This document shows positions 52,053 through 60,465 of a DNA stretch of 64,000 nt, in pieces. The position numbers and the translations under genes were made by a program. The notes beneath the pieces were generated by a model. That model ran no database searches. It saw nothing but the letters and a program-made list of their open reading frames with translations, and had not been told where the DNA came from. This stretch comes from Streptomyces purpureus (GTDB taxonomy: Bacteria > Actinomycetota > Actinomycetes > Streptomycetales > Streptomycetaceae). Within the stretch, counting starts at the first letter, position 1. Every line of letters starts with the position of its first letter. The DNA lies in NCBI RefSeq assembly GCF_014648195.1, contig NZ_BMQQ01000015.1, positions 93,362 to 157,361 of the forward strand. The letters run 5' to 3'.

Positions 52053-55000
52053 CCCGCCTCCCCACCCCGCGGCGTTCCCGCTGGCAGCCCCTGCGCGTCG
52101 GGCTCGTCGACCTGTTCCACTACGATGTGGAGGAGTTCCACTTCCGGGACGGGCGCCTGCTGCTGCGCGGCAACAACGGCACCGGCAAGTCCAAGGTGCT
52201 TGCCCTGACGCTGCCGTTCCTGCTCGACGGCGACCTCAGCCCGCGCCGCGTCGAACCCGACGGCGACCCCGGCAAGCGGATGGAGTGGAACCTGCTCCTC
52301 GGCGGCGAGCACCCGCACTCCGAACGGCTCGGCTATACGTGGATCGAGTTCGGCAGGCTCGACGACACGACCGGCGAGCAGCACTTCCGTACCCTGCTGT
52401 GCGGGCTCAAGGCCGTCAGCGGGAGGGGTATCGCCCGCCACTGGTACGCCGTCACCAGCCAACGCGTCGACCACGGCTCCACCGAGCGCAAGGACGACAC
52501 CTTCCGGCTGCTGGACGGCACCGGCACGGCCCTGTCCCGAGACCGGCTCGCCGAAGCGGTAGCCGCCCACGGCATGGTGTACGACCAGGCCAAGGCGTAC
52601 CGCCGAGCCGTCGACGAAGCACTCTTCGGCCTCGGAGACCAGCGGTACGCCGCCTTGGTCGACCTGCTCATCCAGCTGCGTCAGCCCCAGCTCTCCAAGC
52701 GGCCCAACGAAGCGGCCCTCTCCCGCGCTCTCACCGAGGCCCTGCCGCCCATGGACCAGGCCGTCATCGCCGACATGGCCGAGGCGTTCCGCTCTCTCGA
52801 CGAGGAGAAGGATGAGCTGGCCGCCGCCTCCGCCGCCGAGCGGGCCGCCTCCGCCTTCCTGGAGCACTACCGGCGCTATGCCCGCATCGCCACCCGCCGC
52901 CGGGCACGGCTTCCGCGTGCGGAGCACTCCCGTTACGAGCGCGTGCAACGGGATCTGGCCGAGGCACAGGAGCGGCGCAGGCGCGCCGAGGAGAAGCGGG
53001 AGGCGGCCGGGGAGGAGATCGGCTCCCTGGCGGAGACCGCGGAACGCCTGCGGGCCCAGGAGAAGGCCCTGCGCGAGGCGCCCGAGATGCGCGATGCGCG
53101 CGAACTGGAACACGCCGCGCTGGCCGTGACACGAACGGCGCAGGCCGCGGACCGGGCCCGGGAGGACCGGGAGCAGGCCACCGCCCTCCACACCAAGGCG
53201 CTCGGGCGGCTCGGCGCCGCCGAGAACCGGCTCCGTGCCGCGCGGCTCAGGGTCCAGGAGACCTTCGCTCAGGCATGGGAGCATGCCACCGCCGCGCACG
53301 TGGCGCTGCCCAGGAACGACCGGCTGCCCGAGCCAGAACTGCGGCGCGCCGCCGAGGACGCCGCGGACCGCGCCAAGCGCTCCCTCGCCCACGTCGACGG
53401 CCTCCTCGAAGCAGCTGAGATGGCCACCGCCGCGCACCGCCGGGCGTCGGGCCGTCTCGACGAGGCGGAGACCGACCTTGCCTCGGCCACCGCATCGTAC
53501 GGTGCGGCGGAGGAGGGCGTCGCGCGGGCCGGACAGGTCCTCCTGGACGACGTACGCGAATGCTCCCGGGACTGGACGGAACTGGCCTTCCCCGACGAGA
53601 CCGGCCTCCTTGACGAACTTCAGGAATGGACCCGCCACCTCGACGGCCCCTACCCGGCACGCGTCCACGCGGCCAGGGCGCACACCGTCCGCTCTGCGGA
53701 CCTCGCCGACCGGGCGGCCGAAACCGCTCGCCGGGCCTCGGCGCTGGCGGAGCGCACCGACGAGGCGCGGCGGGAACTCGCCGCGTTGGAGGCCGGTGGC
53801 GGACGGGAACCGCAGCCCCCCGCCACCCGCACCCCAGGCCTTCGCGAACAGCTTCCGGGCGCCCCGCTGTGGCGCCTGGTCGACTTCCGTGACGACCTGC
53901 CCGAACCCGAGCGTGCGGGGCTCGAAGCGGCGCTGGAGGCATCCGGCCTCCTCGACGCCTGGGTGCTACCCGACGGCTCCGCCCTCGCCGTCGACGGGCA
54001 CGACGTCCTGCTCTCCCCGTCGCACGGACCGGTGAGCGGCCCCTCGCTGGCCGACGTGATGCGCCCGGACGTGGACCACGGCGACGGACGAGCCGCCTCG
54101 CCGGACGAAGCGACGGTGACCCGTATGCTCGCCGCCATCGGCCTGGGCAGCGGGGGAGGAGCCGGGACCTGGGTGGCGGCGGACGGCCGCTTCCGTGTCG
54201 GCGCGCTCGCCGGCACCTGGGCCAAGCCCGCCGCCGCGTACATCGGCGAAGGCGCGCGCGAGGCGGCGCGGAGGGCCAGGATCGCCGCGCTCGGCATCGA
54301 ACTCGGTTCTCTGCGCGAGGAGTCGGAAGCCGCTGCGGCCCGATCCGAAGCGATCGCGGCCCGCCGTCGCACGGTCGACGCCGAACTCGCCTCCGTACCC
54401 GACGAGTCGCCGCTCACTCGGGCACACGCGCTCGTGAGCGCCGCCGCTGACACCGTACGGAAGGCCCGCCTGCGGTGCGAGAAGCGAGCCGCCGACGTGA
54501 CCGAGGCGGCCGGGCGAGCCGAGCACGCCGCCACCGACCTCACCGAGACCGCCACCGATCTGGGGCTGCCCGCCGACCGGGCCGGACTCACCGGCGTACA
54601 CCACGCCCTCGGCTCCCTCGCCGCAACGCTGGCAGCACTGTGGCCCGCGGTACGCGAACAGGGCGAGGCCGCGCGCCAGGTGGACGACGAGCACGCCGAG
54701 GCGGCGGACGCGCAGCGGCGGGCCGGCGAGCTCGCCCAGCGCGCCGAAGACGCGGAGCGTGAAGCGGCGGCGGCGGACGAGCGCCACCTGACCCTGCGCT
54801 CCACCGTCGGGGCGGCCGTCGCCGAACTCGAACGGCGACTCGCCGAGACCGTCGAGGCACAGCGGATCTGCGAGGCGGACCAGAAGACCGCCCGACGGCG
54901 TCACGCGGAGGCGGACCGGGAGGCCGGCCGGGCCGAGGGGCGGATCGAGCAGTTGGAGCAGGACCTCACGGAGGCCGTGGCCGCCCGGGCGGATGCCGTC

Positions 55001-56164
55001 ACCGCACTCCAGCGCTTCACCGCCACCGGCCTGGCCGCGGTCGCGCTGCCCGAACTCGCGATCCCCGCCGTGGACGCCGGCCCTTGGGCCGCCACCCCGG
55101 CCATCGCGCTCGCCCGTGCCATCGAGACCGGTCTCTCGTCGGTCGACGACACCGACGCGGCCTGGGAACGCGTCCAACGCCGGCTCAGCGAAGAGCTCAA
55201 GACCCTGCAGGACACCCTGTCCCGGCACGGGCACAGCGCCTCCGCCCGCATGGTCGAAGACGGCATGGTCGTCGACATCGTCTACCAGGGCCGCGACCGT
55301 GCCGTACCCGAACTCGCCGCAGCGCTCGCCGAGGAGGTCGGTGAGCTGACCCGCATCCTGTCCGCGCACGAACGGGAGATCCTCGAAACCCACCTGATCA
55401 CCGAGGTCGCGGGCACCCTCCAGGAACTGATCGCCGCCGCCGAACGTCAGGTGCGGGACATGAACACCGAGCTGGAGGACCGCCCCACCTCCACCGGTAT
55501 GAGACTCCGGCTGGTGTGGCGGCCCTCGCGCAAGGCCCCGCCCGGGCTCGCCCAGGCCCGCGAGCGGTTGCGGCAGTCCGCCGACGCGTGGAGCGCCGAG
55601 GACCGCACGGCGGTCGGCGAGTTCCTCCAGGTCCAGATCGCCCGCCAGCATTCCGGCGACGGCACGGGCAGCTGGCTCGAACACCTCACGGCCGCCCTCG
55701 ACTACCGCTCCTGGCACGAGTTCGGCGTCGAACGGCACCAGCACGGGCGGTGGGTCTCGGCCACCGGCCCCGCCTCCGGCGGCGAACGCGTCCTCGCCGT
55801 CTCCGTGCCCCTGTTCGCCGCCGCCTCCTCGCACTACGCCAGCGCGGGCAGCCCGCACGCCCCCCGCCTGGTCACACTGGACGAGGCGTTCGCGGGTGTG
55901 GACGACGACTCGCGCGCCAAGTGCCTCGGCCTGCTGAGCGCCTTCGACCTCGACGTGGTGATGACCAGTGAACGGGAATGGGCCTGCTACCCGCAGGTCC
56001 CCGGCGTCGCCATCGCCCAGCTGTCCCGGATCGACGACGTGGCAGCGGTCCTCGTCACCCGCTGGGAGTGGGACGGTACGAGACGGCAGCGCCGCGACGA
56101 CCCCGTGCGGCATCCGGTACCGGACGCGGCGGGCGGGTCGGAACGGGAACCGCAGTGGACCTGA
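52049..56164 (+). CDS. jetC: Wadjet type II JetC, SMC/MukB-like ATPase (TIGR02680)
   Basis: A 1371-residue motor protein. N-terminal Walker A 'RGNNGTGKSKVL' (GNNGTGKS at residues 41-48), a long Ala/Glu/Arg-rich double coiled coil interrupted by a hinge/zinc-free globular region (about residues 620-740), and a C-terminal ATPase half with signature 'ASGGERVLAVSVPLFAAASS' and Walker B 'LVTLDEAFAGVDDDSRAKCL'. All ATPase motifs are intact. It should drive loop extrusion along DNA in complex with JetA and JetB. Confidence 0.93.
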   Translation: MTRLPTPRRSRWQPLRVGLVDLFHYDVEEFHFRDGRLLLRGNNGTGKSKVLALTLPFLLDGDLSPRRVEPDGDPGKRMEWNLLLGGEHPHSERLGYTWIEFGRLDDTTGEQHFRTLLCGLKAVSGRGIARHWYAVTSQRVDHGSTERKDDTFRLLDGTGTALSRDRLAEAVAAHGMVYDQAKAYRRAVDEALFGLGDQRYAALVDLLIQLRQPQLSKRPNEAALSRALTEALPPMDQAVIADMAEAFRSLDEEKDELAAASAAERAASAFLEHYRRYARIATRRRARLPRAEHSRYERVQRDLAEAQERRRRAEEKREAAGEEIGSLAETAERLRAQEKALREAPEMRDARELEHAALAVTRTAQAADRAREDREQATALHTKALGRLGAAENRLRAARLRVQETFAQAWEHATAAHVALPRNDRLPEPELRRAAEDAADRAKRSLAHVDGLLEAAEMATAAHRRASGRLDEAETDLASATASYGAAEEGVARAGQVLLDDVRECSRDWTELAFPDETGLLDELQEWTRHLDGPYPARVHAARAHTVRSADLADRAAETARRASALAERTDEARRELAALEAGGGREPQPPATRTPGLREQLPGAPLWRLVDFRDDLPEPERAGLEAALEASGLLDAWVLPDGSALAVDGHDVLLSPSHGPVSGPSLADVMRPDVDHGDGRAASPDEATVTRMLAAIGLGSGGGAGTWVAADGRFRVGALAGTWAKPAAAYIGEGAREAARRARIAALGIELGSLREESEAAAARSEAIAARRRTVDAELASVPDESPLTRAHALVSAAADTVRKARLRCEKRAADVTEAAGRAEHAATDLTETATDLGLPADRAGLTGVHHALGSLAATLAALWPAVREQGEAARQVDDEHAEAADAQRRAGELAQRAEDAEREAAAADERHLTLRSTVGAAVAELERRLAETVEAQRICEADQKTARRRHAEADREAGRAEGRIEQLEQDLTEAVAARADAVTALQRFTATGLAAVALPELAIPAVDAGPWAATPAIALARAIETGLSSVDDTDAAWERVQRRLSEELKTLQDTLSRHGHSASARMVEDGMVVDIVYQGRDRAVPELAAALAEEVGELTRILSAHEREILETHLITEVAGTLQELIAAAERQVRDMNTELEDRPTSTGMRLRLVWRPSRKAPPGLAQARERLRQSADAWSAEDRTAVGEFLQVQIARQHSGDGTGSWLEHLTAALDYRSWHEFGVERHQHGRWVSATGPASGGERVLAVSVPLFAAASSHYASAGSPHAPRLVTLDEAFAGVDDDSRAKCLGLLSAFDLDVVMTSEREWACYPQVPGVAIAQLSRIDDVAAVLVTRWEWDGTRRQRRDDPVRHPVPDAAGGSEREPQWT

Positions 56165-57459
56165 CGCACGGGCACGCGGCGCCTGGCGCCGCACCGGAGC
56201 GGGGCGCACGCGCGAAGGTCGACCTCCCCCGACTGCGCCGCCTGCTGGGTGTGCCGGAACTCGAGTGGCTCGTCGAGCGGGTACGCGGCCGACTCGTGGC
56301 CGGGCAGCCCCTGACGGGTGCCGTCTCCCTGGCCACGCCCACCCCGGGCCAGCGATCCGCGGTCGAACGGCTGCTGGCCAGAGCCCCCGGTGGTGGCCGT
56401 TCCCTCACCGTACGGCTGGAAGCGGTCGACGCCGTACTGCGCCGGTCGGGCATCAGCCCCGACGGCCTCGCCGCCGCTGTCACGGCGCTCATCGGCCCCG
56501 TCACCCCGCTCGCCCAGGCTAAAGCAGAGGAGGAAGCTGCCTGGGATCGGGCGTACACACCCCTCGACTCACTCGTACGGGAACGGCCCGAGTTGGCCGC
56601 CTGGGCCGCCAGGGTGCGGGCCGACGGCCTCGCCCGGCGCCTGGGCCGTACCCCCCACTCCGTACACACCCTGCTCACGGCAGTCTCCGCCGCGCTTCGT
56701 GAACTTCCGGCCGACCCCGCCGTCTCGCTGTCCGCGTTCGCCGCCCGCGTCCTCGGCTCGGCCCACGCTCTGGACGACGGCACCCCCGAGGCCACCCTCA
56801 CACTCTCCGGGATCCGCGCGCTGACCGGGTTCGCCGACGGAAGCGGCGCCGAGTGGCGGCGGGACGCCTGGGCATCGGGAGGTCTGCTGAGGGACGAACT
56901 GTCCTCGACGGTGCTCTCCCTGAACCTGCGAGGGACCCCCGCCCTCGACTGGTTGGCCGACGAGGGCGAACCGACCGTCCTGACGCTTCGCCAGCTCATC
57001 CGTCGGCCACCCTCCGTCGCCGCTCCCGTGGTATGGATCTGTGAGAATCCGACCGTCCTCGCCGCGGCGGCGGACGCCCTCGGCCCCGCTTGCCCGCCCC
57101 TGATCTGTCTCCAGGGCCAGCCCTCGGCCGCCGCACTCGCTCTTCTGCGCCACCTGCACGGCAACGGCTCGGCCTTCCGGTATCACGGCGACTTCGACTG
57201 GGGCGGGCTCCGGATCGCCGGCGCCCTGCTGCGCCGCGTCCCGTGGCGTCCCTGGCGGTACACCGCTACCGACTATCGCAGGGCCCTGGCTGTGAGTGAC
57301 CCGGAGTTCCCGCCGCGACCTCTCACAGGCGTGCCGACCCGGACGCCGTGGGACCCGGACCTCGCCGAGGCCCTCGCGGAAGCAGGCATACGGGTCGAGG
57401 AGGAGCGAGAGCTGGACCTCTTGTTGTCCGACCTGAGGGGACCGTCTCTGCACGCTTAG
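56155..57459 (+). CDS. jetD: Wadjet type II JetD, DUF3323 plus Toprim nuclease (DUF2399)
   Basis: About 434 residues. The GTG at 56155 overlaps the JetC stop by ten bases; longer in-frame starts would give a non-conserved tail. The N-terminal part is DUF3323-like ('PELEWLVERVRGRLVAGQPL'); the C-terminal part is Toprim-like DUF2399: 'VVWICENPTVLAAAADALG' (catalytic Glu) and 'FRYHGDFDWGGLRIAGALL' (DxD). This topoisomerase-VI-like subunit cuts the trapped DNA. With all four subunits intact, the system looks functional. Confidence 0.92.
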   Translation: MDLTHGHAAPGAAPERGARAKVDLPRLRRLLGVPELEWLVERVRGRLVAGQPLTGAVSLATPTPGQRSAVERLLARAPGGGRSLTVRLEAVDAVLRRSGISPDGLAAAVTALIGPVTPLAQAKAEEEAAWDRAYTPLDSLVRERPELAAWAARVRADGLARRLGRTPHSVHTLLTAVSAALRELPADPAVSLSAFAARVLGSAHALDDGTPEATLTLSGIRALTGFADGSGAEWRRDAWASGGLLRDELSSTVLSLNLRGTPALDWLADEGEPTVLTLRQLIRRPPSVAAPVVWICENPTVLAAAADALGPACPPLICLQGQPSAAALALLRHLHGNGSAFRYHGDFDWGGLRIAGALLRRVPWRPWRYTATDYRRALAVSDPEFPPRPLTGVPTRTPWDPDLAEALAEAGIRVEEERELDLLLSDLRGPSLHA

Positions 57460-57490
57460 GTCTCATGTTCAGACATTGTCTCAATTGTTG

Positions 57491-57541
57491 ATCGGGTCGG
57501 AGAAACAGCCATGGTCGCGCTAGAGTGATCCACGACCCGAT
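57491..57541 (+). promoter_or_regulatory. Promoter region with flanking inverted repeat, gene A unit
   Basis: ATCGGGTC (57491-57498) and its exact complement GACCCGAT (57534-57541) flank a possible -10 box TAGAGT (57521-57526). The patch from 57460 is AT-rich for this window. Autorepression by a product of the unit is possible. The dead copy at 27554 has lost this region. Confidence 0.4.
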
Positions 57542-57567
57542 GAACGACACGTACGGAGGTCGGGGCT

Positions 57568-58002
57568 ATGCCACCTCGCAGGAAGCGGGCCACGATCGCC
57601 CGGTCTACTCGCCGCCCCTACGTGGATGACGTCACGTGGGACAGCGCCGACGACATCGCCGCAAGCGATGCCCTGACCGTCGGCCACCTGCTCACCGTCC
57701 TCCTGGACCGGTATGCCGCCGGCGTCGTCGATGTTCCCCTTCCGAAGGAGGAGGTTCGCGCGGGCGGGCGCAGCGGTCACCTCGCCGCCATCGGAGACGT
57801 CGCATGGGCCCGCGCCGACGAGCGCCGGGAACGGGAGGGAATCCAGTCCATGAGCGTCCTGTGCGAGCTGCTGCTGCGTGAGACCGTGGCCGGACGCGTT
57901 TCGGCCGGACTCGACGCCGCGCCACGCGCTCGGCAGCAGACCGAAGCTCGTGAGGAAGCCGCGGGCGTCGACACTGCGTCCCTGTTCCACTCTGCCGCCT
58001 GA
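57568..58002 (+). CDS. Hypothetical protein, first gene of a three-gene unit (intact copy)
   Basis: A 144-residue protein with GGAGG about nine bases upstream. 'MPPRRKRATIARSTRRPYVD' is a basic start; the core 'DALTVGHLLTVLLDRYAAGV' and 'ADERREREGIQSMSVLCELL' is helical; the tail is Ala-rich. No family recognised. It lies 18 bases before the DUF6247-like gene and is duplicated with it 30 kb away, so the two act together. It might be a DNA-binding partner or part of the antitoxin; this is a guess. Confidence 0.65.
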   Translation: MPPRRKRATIARSTRRPYVDDVTWDSADDIAASDALTVGHLLTVLLDRYAAGVVDVPLPKEEVRAGGRSGHLAAIGDVAWARADERREREGIQSMSVLCELLLRETVAGRVSAGLDAAPRARQQTEAREEAAGVDTASLFHSAA

Positions 58003-58020
58003 GACCGTACGGAGTCCGCC

Positions 58021-58365
58021 ATGACCGAGCGTGCCGCAGAGCCCACCGGCCCCCTCATCCCCATGCCCGAGAAGACCCCGGCCGCGCTCCGCGTCGCCGT
58101 CGGACGCCTGGACCCGGGTGCCCTCGCCGTGTTCGACCAGCAGTGGGATACGGCGATGCGCCAGGCCCGCGATGAGTACACCCTCACGCCGCCCCGTGCA
58201 TTTGTCGAGCACTGGTGGTCATGGGTCGGGGTCGCACGCTACCCGCAGCGCCTGGCCCGATTCCGTGAGTGCGAGCGCATCGTCAGCGAGTCGGACGACC
58301 GCGCCGAGCGCCGCGCCGCCGCGACCGAGCTGGCGTCTATTCTCGCCGAGGCTGTCGCCGCGTGA
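58021..58365 (+). CDS. DUF6247-like protein, candidate antitoxin
   Basis: A 114-residue protein: 'MTERAAEPTGPLIPMPEKTP', then 'LRVAVGRLDPGALAVFDQQW', 'FVEHWWSWVGVARYPQRLAR' and an acidic helix 'FRECERIVSESDDRAERRAA'. This pattern fits DUF6247, small actinobacterial proteins that typically sit directly upstream of RelE/ParE-like genes. It overlaps the next start by four bases (GTGA), typical of antitoxin-toxin coupling. The toxin-antitoxin role is inferred from this layout. Confidence 0.7.
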   Translation: MTERAAEPTGPLIPMPEKTPAALRVAVGRLDPGALAVFDQQWDTAMRQARDEYTLTPPRAFVEHWWSWVGVARYPQRLARFRECERIVSESDDRAERRAAATELASILAEAVAA

Positions 58366-58640
58366 GCGACTGGACCTGGGAGTACGAACCGGACGCCGAG
58401 AACGTTGTCGGCGGCCTGGACATGGCTCAGCGGCTGGCGGTCGAGGCGATCGCGCAGCGGATCGCCGATGCCGTGGGAGTCCGCCGCATCGGCAAACCCT
58501 TCGACATCACCGAGTCAGCATCCGGCGTCAGGACGTTCGCCGAGGGGGCCGTGATGGTCTGGTATCAGGAGGACTATCGCGACGATGTCGTCCTGATCCT
58601 CCGCGCACAGCACTTCGGGGCGCTGCACCACGACACCTGA
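58362..58640 (+). CDS. RelE/ParE-like protein, candidate toxin
   Basis: A 92-residue protein from the GTG at 58362. 'SDWTWEYEPDAENVVGGLDM' then a helix 'AQRLAVEAIAQRIADAV', a conserved 'RRIGKPFDI', 'ASGVRTFAEGAVMVWYQEDY' and an ending strand 'RDDVVLILRAQHFGAL'. The alpha-alpha-beta-beta-beta order and the late basic/His residues resemble RelE/ParE toxins, which cut ribosome-bound mRNA or inhibit gyrase. Which target applies is unknown. The 30-kb-distant copy is truncated at the 'RIGKP' motif. Confidence 0.6.
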   Translation: MSDWTWEYEPDAENVVGGLDMAQRLAVEAIAQRIADAVGVRRIGKPFDITESASGVRTFAEGAVMVWYQEDYRDDVVLILRAQHFGALHHDT

Positions 58641-58696
58641 CCCCGCACAGAGTGACGCCGCCAGGCACAGTCTCGCCTGCCCGCCGGACGGTACGG

Positions 58697-58784
58697 CGTA
58701 CGCTGAGGGTTGTCCTGGCGGAGGTCGGCGGACACGAACAAGGACAACCCGGAGCGCCAGGTTCGATTCTCGTTTCTCGGATAG
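58697..58784 (+). repeat. yjbQ-tail repeat, copy 5 (candidate attachment junction)
   Basis: Left flank CGTACGCTGAGGG..., 10-bp inverted repeat GGGTTGTCCT (58707-58716) and AGGACAACCC (58741-58750), and the in-frame tail ADTNKDNPERQVRFSFLG then TAG. It closes the Wadjet cassette and is the copy nearest the recombinase genes. Confidence 0.75.
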
Positions 58785-58832
58785 CCCGGATCGAGGCTAG
58801 ACGGCCTGTGTGCAGTGATGGATCCTGCGTGA

Positions 58833-59903
58833 ATGTGGAGACGTCAGAGGGATGTAAGGGTTCAGAACCCTGAAGTCGCGAAGCGGATGAGGAAGTTCTT
58901 CAGGAAACGCGGTATCACTCGCCTTGATCCTGAGAGCGTAGCCCGCAAGTACGGGATGTTCTTTACGCGGGGAGACGGTCTATGGGGGCCATGGCAGCCA
59001 CCAGGCGGAGGGGAGCGGTATTCCGTACACGTCTCCTCCCGGCAAGGAGAAGACCTTGCTGCCGTTACTAAGCGAGTGACGCTGATATCCGACACGTTGC
59101 TCATGTCTCATAGCCCCGGTGCTGGTCTTCATGAGATCGGAACAAGGAACTTAGTGGCTATGAGTGATGTTGACAGCGATGAGAACTATCGCTCCATTAC
59201 GTACGGGATGCACTGCCCGGATCTCGCGTCCCTGGGAAGGTGGATTCTTGACGCGGAGGGGCTGCTTCGCATGGGCCTTACGGCGTACCTACCTACAATT
59301 TCCACTCTTTCGATCGTCAACGGTGAGCGGATAGAGCCTCCACACGCGCAGTCGTCGGCTGCCGATTACCTTTTGCGGGATGGCAGACTGGTCGAGGTTT
59401 CACAGACACGGCCAGAGATGAACCGGATGGTCCGCCCAATTGTCGCCATGGACATCCCCTTCATTGAAGGGGTTTCTCTGGGGGAATTTAGCAAGATTAC
59501 GGAGGGTGAGTTCAACTCATTTCGCGGGTTTCGTACGTTTCTGCGTCGCGAGTTCAATGCGCTGGATGAGGCTGTGGATGCGGAGCAGATGGACCGTGCT
59601 ATGCGGGATGTGGGTTTTGAGATTGAGGAGGGGGTCCGCGAGCTGGAATCCACCATGCGCGTGTTGAGTCGACAACGCGCCTTTGCTACAACGGGGGCCG
59701 TGGTGGCAGGTGTGACGGTGGTCCTGGCCGCGGTGTACGGGGCCGTCTTCAAAGAGTATGTGACTGGGCTTGTGGGTGGGGCTGGTGGAGGTGCCGTGGG
59801 CTGGGCGCAGGCAATGCTTGCTGACAAGTCAAAGGGCCCGGTGAAAGACAACAAGTGGTACTACGTGTGGTGCCTACAGAGGCAGAGCGAACGGCGGCTC
59901 TGA
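58833..59903 (+). CDS. Orphan protein with C-terminal membrane segments (low GC)
   Basis: Up to 356 residues; the start is uncertain (ATG at 58833 or at 58887, neither with a strong ribosome site). Base composition is clearly lower in GC than all neighbours and uses A/T-ending codons freely, a sign of recent transfer. Most of the protein looks soluble ('VARKYGMFFTRGDGLWGPWQ', 'GLTAYLPTISTLSIVNGERI', 'AMDIPFIEGVSLGEFSKITE'), then a helical stretch and hydrophobic 'ATTGAVVAGVTVVLAAVYGA' with a Gly-rich segment suggest one or two membrane passes. No family recognised. It sits between repeat copy 5 and the recombinase unit and may be an effector or cargo gene. Confidence 0.6.
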   Translation: MWRRQRDVRVQNPEVAKRMRKFFRKRGITRLDPESVARKYGMFFTRGDGLWGPWQPPGGGERYSVHVSSRQGEDLAAVTKRVTLISDTLLMSHSPGAGLHEIGTRNLVAMSDVDSDENYRSITYGMHCPDLASLGRWILDAEGLLRMGLTAYLPTISTLSIVNGERIEPPHAQSSAADYLLRDGRLVEVSQTRPEMNRMVRPIVAMDIPFIEGVSLGEFSKITEGEFNSFRGFRTFLRREFNALDEAVDAEQMDRAMRDVGFEIEEGVRELESTMRVLSRQRAFATTGAVVAGVTVVLAAVYGAVFKEYVTGLVGGAGGGAVGWAQAMLADKSKGPVKDNKWYYVWCLQRQSERRL

Positions 59904-59940
59904 CCGAAATCACGTGCACACGCTTCGTCAGTTTAGGGAA

Positions 59941-60465
59941 TCAGCGGTTGATCTGGTTCATTAGTTCGCGGTTGGCCGCCCGTGCCGCGGTGAGGTCCTC
60001 GTCGCGTTCGGCAAGTTCCGTGCGGAGGTCGAGGCTCTGCTGTTCCAACTCGGTGACCCGGCGGGTGAGCGTTTCGACGTCTGCCGGGGCGCCGAGGCCG
60101 GAGGCTTCCCAGGCCGCCTGCCCCAGGGCCTCGGAGAGGCGTCGTTCGAGCCGGGTGATGTGTGCGGACAGGCGGCTGTTGCGGGCCGTGAGGTTCGCGA
60201 CGTCGGCCAGCAGTGACTGGCGGCTGACCTGCGTGCCGGCCGTTGTGCCGGGCGGGGGCTCGGCCGCGCGGGCGAGAACGGCCGTGTGCAGGTCGTTGTG
60301 GCGGTGGATCAGGCTGCGGTGAACGCCGGCCGCGCGGGCGACCGCGGAGACGCTGATCTCCTCGCCGTCGGCGGCGAGCTGGTCCAGGGCTTTCAGGACG
60401 CGGGACTTGCGGCGTTCGGAGTCCGCGGCCCGTGCCTTGGCCAGGTGGTCCGGTGATGTCGTCAT
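59941..60465 (-). CDS. tnpC: TnpC-like accessory protein (DUF6262 type)
   Basis: A 174-residue protein. The N-terminal half is a helix-turn-helix, 'ISVSAVARAAGVHRSLIHRH'; the C-terminal half is a coiled coil ('LTRRVTELEQQSLDLRTELA'). It overlaps the stop of the large recombinase gene by four bases (ATGA) and matches the third gene of Tn554-type units, where TnpC sets orientation and efficiency of transposition. Low-GC cargo lies directly downstream. Confidence 0.8.
   Translation of the reverse strand: MTTSPDHLAKARAADSERRKSRVLKALDQLAADGEEISVSAVARAAGVHRSLIHRHNDLHTAVLARAAEPPPGTTAGTQVSRQSLLADVANLTARNSRLSAHITRLERRLSEALGQAAWEASGLGAPADVETLTRRVTELEQQSLDLRTELAERDEDLTAARAANRELMNQINR

Noticed and set aside
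58758..58772. GGTTCGATTC in repeat copy 5 looks like a tRNA T-arm.
   Set aside because: It is the codons for Gln-Val-Arg-Phe of the yjbQ tail; the other copies differ there, and no acceptor, D or anticodon arm can be built around it.
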